This document shows positions 1 through 15,500 of a stretch of 64,000 nucleotides of DNA, piece by piece. The notes under the pieces are model-generated. The model was given only the letters and a program-made list of their open reading frames with translations, was not told the DNA's origin and made no database searches. The DNA is from Asterias rubens (lineage: Eukaryota > Echinodermata > Asteroidea > Forcipulatida > Asteriidae), in assembly GCF_902459465.1 (NCBI RefSeq), contig NC_047073.1, positions 1,488,001 to 1,552,000 on the forward strand, read 5' to 3'. The position numbers and the translations under genes were made by a program. Positions within the stretch are counted from its first letter, which is position 1, and every line of letters begins with the position of its first letter.

Positions 1-343
1 ATAATATAGTCAAAGAGAAGGTTCAAAAATGCAAAATATCAGTGGGTAGTAGTACATAAAACAGAGAGACAGTTTAAACAGAAACACAGCAAATAAAGTA
101 TACATTCCTAAACAAAAGAGAAAGGTTTAAAAATGCAATACACACTTATAAGCGGAGGGTAATTAAATAATACACAAAATTATTGAGACAGTAAAAAACA
201 AAAACTTTCTACCACCATTATCTTTAAACCGTGTAAGTTTAAAGTAATTCTGTGGACGTTTGTGTTTTGTGCTGTACAGAGAGTCAGCTACTCAAAAATC
301 GACTGAGTATTAGCATTCAGTTTGCACAAAGTCTGTTCTGTCA

Positions 344-3934
<3,591 letters not shown>

Positions 3935-4366
3935 GGTGAGATCCAAGGCAACAAAAGGATACGAAGCAATCCACTAACTAGAATTACAGTGTTCCAAAAG
4001 CAGATATTTCAGTGATTCTTGGTGGAAAAATATATAGAAAACTGGAATCTTCATTCAGCGACGTGTCGTGTGTGTAAAATTAATAATGGCCTAGCTTACT
4101 GCAAAACCGCGCGTGGTGGCGCCCTTTCCCATCTGACAAGCAGCGAAAGCTTTAAATTTAAACTTGTTTAAGTCCTCTGCTGAAATTATGTTTGTTGAAC
4201 AAAATAAGGAAGTGTTTATACCTTCATGGTTTATCAGTCAGAAAGTCTGAAAACAAATTGTTATTTTTATGTTAAAGCTCTTTAAAGAAGTGTGAGCGGC
4301 AAAAAAAACCTACAAATTGTTACATACAGAAGTGATCCTATCCGTGAATGAGAACTCAGATTGGAA

Positions 4367-4530
4367 TAGTCTTGGCCCAAGACGTGAGTGATAGATGGTG
4401 GATATATCGAGAGTGCACTCTACGCTCGGTTGTAATCGCTACAGGGCGCCCTTTTACGGTATGATTTCACCAACTTGAATGGTAAACTATTCACTATCGA
4501 TAACTGACGCCTTGAGGGCCAAGACTATTA
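4367..4530. mobile_element. Short element with 14-bp inverted ends between divergent genes
   Basis: AATAGTCTTGGCCC near 4368 is perfectly inverted as GGGCCAAGACTATT near 4516. It lies in the intergenic space between the YIPF and kelch genes. No second copy was noticed, so the mobile-element call rests on the ends alone. Confidence 0.45.
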
Positions 4531-4550
4531 TAGCTCATGAATATTTAATT

Positions 4551-4612
4551 GATTGGTCGTGAAATTGGAGAAAAACAGGAGGGTGGGACGCGGAAGTGAT
4601 CAACTTCCTTGG
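4551..4612. promoter_or_regulatory. Candidate bidirectional promoter elements (CCAAT, paired ETS-like sites)
   Basis: Between the divergent YIPF (ATG 3934, minus) and kelch (ATG 5028, plus) genes. An inverted CCAAT box (GATTGG) is at 4551-4556. GCGGAAGTGATCAACTTCC at 4590-4608 contains two ETS-type GGAA cores facing each other, followed by TTGGCAACGC, which resembles an RFX half-site. These motifs are typical of housekeeping promoters; no transcription start can be placed from sequence alone. A possible 5' UTR donor (CA|GTAAGT) lies near 4710. Confidence 0.35.
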
Positions 4613-5027
4613 CAACGCTTGTCGAGAGCTCGCCACATTTTCTTCAGTCAATTTATAGATTTACTCCTGTTTTGTGGCAAAGTATAATACTTTCCCAAGT
4701 GTGACAGACAGTAAGTGTTGACCTTTATTGCCGGGTTTTTCCCATTTATTTTTAACTTGTTGGAATTAAAAGCAAATGTTGTGATTTAAAATTAAAGTCT
4801 GACTTTGATTTTGTTGACGTTTTTTTTTTTAGAAAGACGTGTTTCATTTGTACACAGCAGTGTTGTGCGTTTCCTGTTGACACAAGTGATTACGTTGGGG
4901 ATTGATTGATTGAATGTGACTTGCAAACACCGCAAAGGAGGACCACCTGCCGGTAAATAGTTTGACACAAAAGCTGAAATCTCACCTTGGAATGGCGAGT
5001 GGTAGATGAACAATCGATGATAAGATC

Positions 5028-8000
5028 ATGGCTTTAACGCTCGTGAGTTTGAAGTGGATTGCGAATAAGGAATTTACAGGGCGTCCTCCATCACCACGGT
5101 ATGTATGTATGCAAAATAATTAAACTATTTTTTGGGGACCATAACAACTTTTGTTCCTAATGTTCATCAGTACAACTTCAATGTTTTTGGTTGGATCATG
5201 GAGGAATAAATCCTCCATGGTTAGATCTTCCTCTTTTATTGCGTTGAATTTCCTACAAACTTTTCCCATTTTGTAAAAATAGTTAAAGCTATAATAATGT
5301 TACAATTGAGGTAAAAATTTCATAAAGCCTTTAAGCACAAAAACTTGCTAAGCACAGACAAATACTGCTTAGCAGAAACTGGTTAGCAGCCAAAAAGACA
5401 AATAAGTGTACATTGTTACGCTATTGCTTGGGATAGAAATTTGCTAAGCAGTATTTTCTGATTAACATAACAGCCTTAACAAAATGTGGCCCAACGCAGC
5501 ACTCATTGGTTTTAACTTTGTTTAAGTGTGTAGTTTTGTTCTAAATCTTCTCTAGAAAGTTTTAAAGATAGTTTCAGATTCTTTTAAAGTAAAGGTGTAA
5601 TCTATATTATTTTGTACCTAATTAGTTTTTATAAGTAAGAAAAAAATTGATGGATGTATTTTTTTCGCAATCCTAAATTCATCTTCAGATTGCCTTCAAT
5701 GCAGAAAAAAGATGAACGCATATTGTGATTTTGAAAAAGAATGTTTATCAAGTTTATCATACTCCAATGTTTTCCACTGCAATAAAACACAGCAAATCGA
5801 TGCAAAATCATAGAAAAATAATAATTTTTGAAAATGTTATTGTTATTTTGTATGTTCATCACTGAGTTATACTTCAAATTATACTTCAATGTCGAAGCAA
5901 ACTTTTGAAATAGTAATTGTTGATTGTTTATTTTCAATGATATTTTGAAGGCAAGGACATGCTATTGTTGTTGTTGATAATGCAGCCTACATTTTTGGAG
6001 GAACTCGCTGCGTAGAGGAGCCAGAAAGGGTAAGCTAAAAATCAAATTCTTGAGAAATATTCTTGACAAAAAAAAGTTGCACTAGACGCCCAAAAAAGTG
6101 GTTGAAGTGTCCTTAGCGCGAAGGCCAGTGATTAAAAAAATATTTGATTTTTTTTGAGGCATCACTTTCTTCTCCAGGTTGTTACAGATCAGTTTTTTTT
6201 ATATAAGCAAATGCACAATTTTTGGAGACCAGTTTATGAACTCACTTTGCGGAGCAAGGTTATGACAATGAGAAGCCCCTTGATCAAAAAAACATAATCT
6301 TCACAGCCAAAAGATATGATGTACACATGGTGTTTAATACCGTAAACCAAATATACATTGATACCTCACCATGCATTGCCTCAAATCCCACACACAGAAC
6401 TTTGTACCATAGACCGTTTTTGTAAAGTCCCTTACTCTTTAATAAACAACTTTAATTTTCTAATTAATTTGTTTTTCTGATTTTTCATTTTATTTTAGGG
6501 TACATTTTACTTCAGGGATTTGCACAAGCTTTATTGTAAGTTTTTTTTTTAATGAAACATATATTATTAAATTCACCATGTCATTTGAACCATTTACTTT
6601 AGGCAGCCACATACCTTCTAAAAAAATAATGTTCAAAAATAGTTTAATTTTTGTGACATGTCGTGACATTACTTAAAGGAACACGTTGCCTTGGATCAGT
6701 CGAGTTGGTATTTGACAAGTGTTTGTAACCGTTTGTTATAAAATGCACATGGTTAGAAAGATGATTTAAAAGTAGAATGCAATGATCCACACACATTTGC
6801 CTCGAAATTGCCTGGATTTCATTTTACTTTGCTAACTAACACGGTCGGCCATTTATTGGAGTCCAAAATTTGACTCCCATAAATGGCCGACCGTGTTAGT
6901 CAACGAGGTAAAAGGAAAACCACGCAATTTCGAGTGATACTTGTGTGGATTGTTATATTCTACTAACCATATGCATTTTATAACAAACGGTTACAAACGC
7001 TTTTCAAAGACCAACTCGACCGATCCAAGGCAACGTGTTCCTTTAAACTTAATGTGTTTCACAAACTTAACAATTAATGCAAATTAATTCCAATGCGTCA
7101 AATACACATCCTGAATTGTACATAATACATTGAAGGCTGCCAGAGAAGATAAATATTATAAAGAAATTAAAAAATAATGTATGTAAATCTAAGGAAGTTG
7201 AACCTTTATGACTTGTGATTTTTTTTAAATTTGTTTATTGATTTACACATCTGTTGGAACAGTGGGAAAAACCTTAAGATGGGAGAAGATTCGATACACA
7301 GGAGAGGTGCCAATGGGCCGCCACGACCATGCTTTATGGTAAGTACATTTTAGTTCAACTTCAACAGTTGAACTTGTTAGAGAACAGTTCATTTGCTGTC
7401 TTGATGAGTGTAGTGCAAACCTCACGAAATATAAGTCCAGGTAATAATAATAATATCGAAGACTTATATAGCGCATACTACCAAACAAGGTACTCAAGGC
7501 GCTGAGTATATTTCAGAAAGATAGGTAATTGCAGTGATGAATTTTGAGACCCAATTATTTAGCACCTTATAAGGGTTTACAAGGTGCTACAGCGCATACA
7601 GCAGCCACAGCCAGGAACACCGGGGTGAACCCCTTCTCTTTCAAAAAGTGCACTGGGTTCTTTTACATGCGTTACACAACACATTGGACCAACGGCTTTA
7701 CGTCCCATCTGAAGGACGAATTAGCTGGTTTATTATTGAGGAAAGGATGACACGCTGGAGATAAGGGGGGAGTTCCAAAGCCTCTGAAAATGTCTCTCCC
7801 CGCCATCGATGATTATAAAGGAGAGTTAGAGGGAACAGTTGGTCAAATGAAAAAGAAGCTGTTTAATAATGCTTTACTTTGTCTCAATTTGTTTTCATTG
7901 ATTGTCTTACAGTGCCATCAATAACAAACTATACGTCTTTGGAGGTAGAAATGAACTAAACGCGGACAAGAGTTTACCAGGATTATATTCCTACAACCCA

Positions 8001-11000
8001 GGTAAGTTTACATTCAATCAAAAATAATCATCCCCTTTCGTTGCTGTTAGACTTGATTAATTTTTCTTAAAGGATTTGGGTACTTTTTGTTGGACACAAA
8101 ACACAATGTCCACAGATTTACTAACACTATTTGAAGATAATGATGGTAGAAAGCTTCCCTTAAAATATTACTTGCTGAGGTGTTCTCTAGTTTTTGAGAA
8201 ATGAGTAAAACAAGTCAAAAAATAACTTTCCCTTTTTGGTTTGCATCAGAATCTTGCTGTGGTCTCAACTTTTGACTGAATTTTAAACATGATGTTCTTT
8301 TTTTTCATTTGAAGAAAACTGCATCTGGAGGTTTGTACAGACGCATGGGGATGAGCCAAGGTCGTTGAACTCCGGTTGGGTCGTGGTCAACAACAAAATC
8401 TACGTGATTGGTGGAATTTACAAAGGAACAGCGCATTGTGATGTTGATATGTTAGACACAGGTAGACCAAAATTCAGATGATGTGTCTCTATTGAAAACA
8501 TCATTTGCAAGGATTACTTGCGGTTAATTTACAATAAATATGCCTTATTTTTGTGGGGGGGGGGGGTGGGGATGACTTTTGATTTAGTTAATGCTTGATC
8601 ATCTGAGTAAGTAGGAGAGGGTATACAAAAAGTCATTTTGTCAAATAGACATAGCTCCTCCTAGGAATGATAAACTTGTTTCCTTTTTTTTAAAGATAAT
8701 TTTTAAGTGTTATTTGTTTGTTTTGAAAAAACATCACCAATCCCAGTCAACTTCTTTTTGACTCACCCTGTATGTTAAATGTGTTCCGAAAGTGCCATTA
8801 TCAGACATGTATGACCAACATGCTATCATAAGAGGGCTTAATTACTCAATAAATAATATTGACTTTGGGATGTACTTGTGCCAAGGCAACACAAATCAGC
8901 AAGATGCATTTTTAAACTCTTAGATTGTTTTTACAGAGTTCCGCCGGAAAACCTAAAAAAGCTGGTCAATTTACAATGGGCTAACCCTATTTCAGCCCCA
9001 CTGGAAAATAAGTAAATTGTAGCCCACATCTTGAAGTGGACTTCAGGCCTTGTGTGTCAGGCGACTTTTTTTATTTTATTTTTTTAAAGTTTCTAAATGC
9101 ACAAAAATAGCGAGCACTGAAAGAGTTTAAAAGTGATATGAATATGGGAAATTATCATTGAATGTTGCACTCATTCTGCACTGCATTTAGCCATCTCCTA
9201 CCACTCATGACATTTATCTTCACTAATCTCATTTTACACAGACACTCTCACTTGGACTAAACTGTCAGTAACTGGTCCGTCACCCTCACCAAGGTATGAT
9301 GTGTAGAATTTAAGCAAACAATTATTTTGAGTAATTACCAACAGCGTCCATAATAATGTTAGTGATTCATTGATCATAGACCATGTTCAACCTGTAATTG
9401 CCATAATGCCAGGGATCAAATCCAAGTTTGCCATACACACTTGAGGGGAAGCGGCTGGAGAGTTTTAATTTGTGTACATATCTTTATTCCTGTGTCCTCT
9501 AACAAAGGTTTAAACATTCATTCCAGCACTCAATCATGCCCAGTATAAAAAAAAACCCATATCTTTCATCAAAAGAAGGAGACTCTTAACTAGTTGAGGG
9601 TTATTAGTTGCTTTTAAGCATACACCAATGTGTGTGAGCACTGTATATTCTTCACTACTATCTCAATTCTGTGAAAATAATTCACAGGCATATTACTCGG
9701 GTGGGACTCAAACATTCTAGAGCAGATGTCTTTCCACTAGACCACTAAGACTGCCTGGTAGCTAAAGGCAGTTCGAATCCTGCCTCTGGCTACCGGGTAG
9801 TTTTGGTGGTCTACTCTGACAAGCACTCTTTGAAGAGCCATATGAGGAACAACTCTTTTTCGAGTGGTCTTCCACTCTTTTAGATTGAAGTTTGCATCTT
9901 TTTGAGTGATTTTTCACTCTGTCCTGAAGTGAAACCCCTATCAAAGAGTGAAATAACCACCACTCTTTTTAAAGAGCCATTTGAAGGACAACTCAAAATG
10001 TAAAGAGTGGTGTTTTTCACTCTTTTACATTTAGAGAGTAGTTGGTAGGACATCTGCTGTAGAATTTCAAAACCAAACCAAGCAACACGCCTGTGAATTT
10101 TGTTCACAGAAATTATCAATGTGTTGAGTAAACAGTGCTTTATGCATATTGGTGTCTGGGTGGAACCATATTATAATCTTTATCTCTGCCCTGATGGATT
10201 TTTTACAACTATTACATTGTTGAGGTTGTGGTATTTTTTTGTTTAGATGCGATCACAAACTGGTGTGTGTTGGAAACAGAATCTATCTCTTTGGTGGGTC
10301 GGGCGGCCAAGACAGATGGTTCAACGACCTACACGTTCTGGACACAGGTTTGTATTGGTCATTGAAGTTGCAAGAGAGAATAGTGAAAGGAAAACACCCT
10401 TGTTGCACAACTTTGTGTACTTTCAGATGCCTAATAAAACGGCTTCAGGCTTTGAAGCCTTTAAATATTTGAGTGAAAAATTACCTCTTTTTCAAAAAGT
10501 TACTTCAGAGGAAGCAGTTTCTCACAATGTTTTATACTATCAACAGCTGTCCTTTGCTTGTTACCGTGCAAGTAGGTTGTTATGCTAACAATTATTATGA
10601 GTAATCAGGCCTACAGATAATGTCCAGTGCCTTTTTTGAGAACCCGCAAAAAGATTATGTTTTTTGAATGCCTTGTTTTAAAGATAGTAATTTTGTCATT
10701 TTCATAATGAAACACAGATACACTGAAATGGTCCTCCCCTCCAACACGGGGAGAGAAACCCCCTCCCAGGGGGTGCCACAGTCTGACACTTCATGCAAAT
10801 AAGGTGAGGAATTGTTTTAACATTTTTAATATTTAGTCAAATCATTGATTATGTGATCACGATTATCAACATTTTTTAAGCCTGTGATAACAGCAATTCC
10901 TGCTTTCCTTAGGACAATACCTTTCAATGATATCCAACTATTTGTTTTGTGGTAACACCATGTGTGTATCTACTTGCCAGGTAGAGTTTGTTCTTAAAGA

Positions 11001-12528
11001 GAACTGTCTTGCTATATATTCTACTACCGCGGAGTAGATTTATCGGATTGTTCAGGAGACTTCTCAGTTCTGAAAAGAACTGTCCTGTTTTTTAACTACT
11101 ACCTGGGCAGAAGGTAGAAACTCTGCCGGGCCTACTACTTTAGCTTATATCATAGAGCTAGGTCCTAGCTCTATGCTTATAGGATTGTTTAATTGGAATA
11201 TACAAACAAATGCAAACAAAAAAGCTAGCGAAAGGCTCCTATCGTTAATCTGTATCCTCATTTCGTGTGTCACATTTGTATGTCTAGTGGGAAGTGCTTC
11301 ACGCAAGCATTCCTTGCTCTATGATGCAAAGTCACACCATTCTACCAGTTACCCTTAATAATCATCTGCCAGTCTTAATCTGTACTTCAATAGCTGTTTA
11401 CAGTTATCCCCAGTTGACTGGATCAAGTTAATCTGTCTAGTATAGCAGACAGTTAATCCCCTTTCTGGATTTGGCCACATACAAATAAAAACATGTTTAG
11501 CGCCCCCACCTGCTGTCACTTTTAAAATGCCACCTCCTTTTCTTAAAAATATAGATTTAAACGATCCTAGCAATAAAATAAATGTTAGGATAAAAACACC
11601 CGTCTGTCACAATGTGTCAGACAACAATTTTGATAAAAGGTACGCCCTCCTCCGTTTTATTCTTTTTTTTTTAAGGGAGGATGCTAAACATTTTTTTTTT
11701 TCTTTTGGGGGGGGGGGGGGGGGGGCAAAAACTTTGTGTGGGTTCCCTTTAACACATCACCAGGGTCACATTTTCCAGTAAGGTTTCTTCCGGTTGAAAC
11801 TTAAGAAAAAGAAGCCTGTGCATTTTTGAGGGAATTTTCCTCACAATAAAGATTTTCGTCGAAAGATTTTGGGTAATTGTTTATCAATCAACACAGGAAT
11901 GTACTTACTACTAAAAACAACCCTGAGTCAAGCTTTGTGCTGGTATCTGGTTTAATGAAAACAGACAGTTAAGAGGTGGTCGCGTTTCTTAGATGTCGGC
12001 AAAGATAAGATTTATATAATTTAAAATGTTGATTTGATATTTCTTGACAGGATATATACGTGTTTGGTGGCTCCAACGACAGTCTAAAAGGAAAGTCCAC
12101 ATTAGGGGATCTCCACAAACTCAGCCTTGGTAAAAGAACAAAATAATAACCATTATAATCATTTTGTATTGCGCTTTTCACACCCAAAGGGAGTCTCAAA
12201 CATGTCAAAGCGCTTCAAACATTAATAACCCTGGGGTCGGATTTCACAAAGATTAGGACTAGTCGAGGAGATATCAAAAACCAAAAGAATAGTCCTAGGT
12301 TAGGACGAGCTCGTTCTAACTCGAGATAAGACTAGTCTTACCACTGGGTCAACAAATGAATCGAGGTTGCTTGATTGCGCCACATCTTTCCTCTCTTTTT
12401 TGTAAAACAAATATGTGATGTGTTTGAGTGGTTTTTTTAAAAAGTTTTTATTGCCATTAATTTAAAGAGTGAATACCAACCTTCCTTTGTAAACAAATTT
12501 TCTCTAAAAAACAGAAATTATAAAAATG

Positions 12529-12562
<34 letters not shown>

Positions 12563-15500
12563 GCCAAAATGAAATGGAAAAGACCGTTTTATTCGGGAAG
12601 TCCAGCATCAAGACGCTTTGGTCATGTGGCATCTACCTTCCTTAACTATGTGAGTAAAAAGAACCCCCCTGTATGGCATCTCAAACTAAGATATTTACAA
12701 AATTTGGGGTGTTCTGGTCGAGTAGACAAGAGCATCGAACTCAAGTGGTGGTTAAAAAGGTCGTTGTACTTTTTGTAGCGTGAATTGACATACTGCTCCT
12801 TTTTTTGTACGCACAGAAAATTGAAGGGTACCAACGTTTGTGGGTGCAAACAATTGTGGGTACCTTGCGCCATGCAGATTCTCAAGTTCAGTTTCACGGA
12901 ACATAGATAGCAGTAACCCAAAACCAAAGATGAAGGTTTTAAAATTGCAATAACCAAATATTGACATTAAGGACACAGAAAGCTTTTCACATGCAATCAA
13001 CTGAAAACGTTTGAAATATTTTGTAATTTTTGTTGCATTGTTTACTTATGTTTATATTTCTTCTAGCTGTATGTTTTCGGAGGTACAAATGAAGATATGG
13101 ATTACAATGATGTCAAAGTGGCCAAGTTAATCAATCCGTCCAACCGCAAACCATGTAAGTTCATCAGTCCGTTCAATCGCAAACCATGTTAGTTTATCAA
13201 TCAATAAATCTGTCCAATCGCAAACCATGTTAGTTTATCAATCCCTCCAATCGCAAACTCTGTAAGTTAATCAATAAAAAAAATTTGTATACAGTCTACA
13301 CCCATTAATTACGAGGTTCCGGTTAATACAAGTTTTGATTTGCGGCCCCAAACTGCCCCGTGCGTGTTTCAATTTACATTTCGCTTTTCTGGAAGACAGT
13401 ACAGTACACCATTTTTTTGTTTAAAAAATATCTCAATAGCGCTAATTTTAATTTCCCTAAATTTTGTTTGTTTTGGGTAATCAGTGAAAGTGTCCCCAGA
13501 GCTGCTGCACACAGTACTGTATTGCAGCCCAGAGGACAACGACGAAGGTACACCTGCCACTGTGTTTCCATGCTCACCCACAGATGACAACAGAGATCAA
13601 AGTAAGTAACTTATAGCCCCCCCCCCTCCCCCCATCATACCGTACCAAGCTCACCCACAGATGACAACAGAGATCAAAGTAAGTAACTGATAGCCCCCCC
13701 CTCCCCCTCCCCCCATCATACCGTACTCATTCTCACTACTTTCTGAAAAAATGTAAACTTGGGGCAAGACTATTAATTTTGGTTTGACCCAAACACTGAT
13801 GTGTGTTAGCACTGTATACTCAGTGCTTTCCCGATTACTGTGAAAAAATATCACAGGCATATTACTCGGGTGGGATTCGAACCCACGACTGCAAGACGTT
13901 GTTATTTACACAGCAGAGCAAGGACAGTGTTCACACTATCACTCAACTAGTGCACTCCACAGCCCACTCCCTCATTGCGTGCACATTACGTTCACACTAT
14001 CACTCAACTAATGCGCTCCACAGCCCACTCCCTCATTGCATGCACATTACGTTCACACTATCACTCAACTAATGCACTCCACAGCCCACTCCCTCATTGC
14101 GTGCACATTACGTTCACACTATCACTCAACTAGTGCACTCCACAGCCCACTCCCTCATTGCGTGCACATTACGTTCACACTATCACTCAACTAGTGCACT
14201 CCACAGCCCGCTCCCTCATTGCGTGCACATTACGTTCACACTATCACTCAACTAGTGCGCTCCACAGCCCACTCCCTCATTGCATGCACATTACGTTCAC
14301 ACTATCACTCAACTAATGCGCTCCACAGCCCGCTCCCTCATTGCGTGCACATTACGTTCACACTATCACTCAACTAATGCGCTCCACAGCCCACTCCCTC
14401 ATTGCGTGCACATTACGTTCACACTATCACTCAACTAGTGCACTCCACAGCCCGCTCCCTCATTGCGTGCACATTACGTTCACACTATCACTCAACTAGT
14501 GCGCTCCACAGCCCACTCCCTCATTGCATGCACATTACGTTCACACTATCACTCAACTAATGCGCTCCACAGCCCGCTCCCTCATTGCGTGCACATTACG
14601 TTCACACTATCACTCAACTAATGCGCTCCACAGCCCGCTCCCTCATTGCGAGCACATTACGTTCACACTATCACTCAACTAATGCGCTCCACAGCCCGCT
14701 CCCTCATTGCGTGCACATTACGTTCACACTATCACTCAACTAATGCGCTCCACAGCCGGCTCCCTCATTGCGTGCACATTACGTTCACACTATCACTCAA
14801 CTAATGCGCTCCACAGCCCACTCCCTCATTGCGTGCACATTACGTTCACACTATCACTCAACTAATGCGCTCCACAGCCCACTCCCTCATTGCATGCACA
14901 TTACGTTCACACTATCACTCAACTAGTGCGCTCCACAGCCCGCTTCCTCATTGCGTGCACATTACGTTCACACTATCACTCAACTAGTGCGCTCCACAGC
15001 CCACTCCCTCATTGCGTGCACATTACGTTCACACTATCACTCAACTAATGCGCTCCACAGCCGGCTCCCTCATTGCGTGCACATTACGTTCACACTATCA
15101 CTCAACTAATGCGCTCCACAGCCCACTCCCTCATTGCGAGCACATTACGTTCACACTATCACTCAACTAATGCGCTCCACAGCCCACTCCCTCATTGCGA
15201 GCACATTACTATCGTCTTGCAATAAGACTACATTTTTCAGAACGCAGTGAGAACAAGTTTGGTGTGATAAGGATATTAAGCAGTCCTATTTGAAGCACTG
15301 CTTTGCTGATACCCCCATCACACCGAACTCGCTCTCACTTCATTATGAAAAATGTAGTCTTGTTGCCAGACAACAGTAATGTGCATGGCAAGGAGGGAGT
15401 GAGCGGGGATCACGATAATTGAATAAAACAGCTTTATTTCACATTTTACCTGCCAAAAAGTCGCTGATGTAACGTCTTTGACTGAATTCAGCAGAAGATC

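Noticed and set aside
13930..15208. Regular array that could be mistaken for a CRISPR
   Set aside because: Period is constant at 61 bp with no unique spacers, no cas genes, and eukaryotic introns around it.
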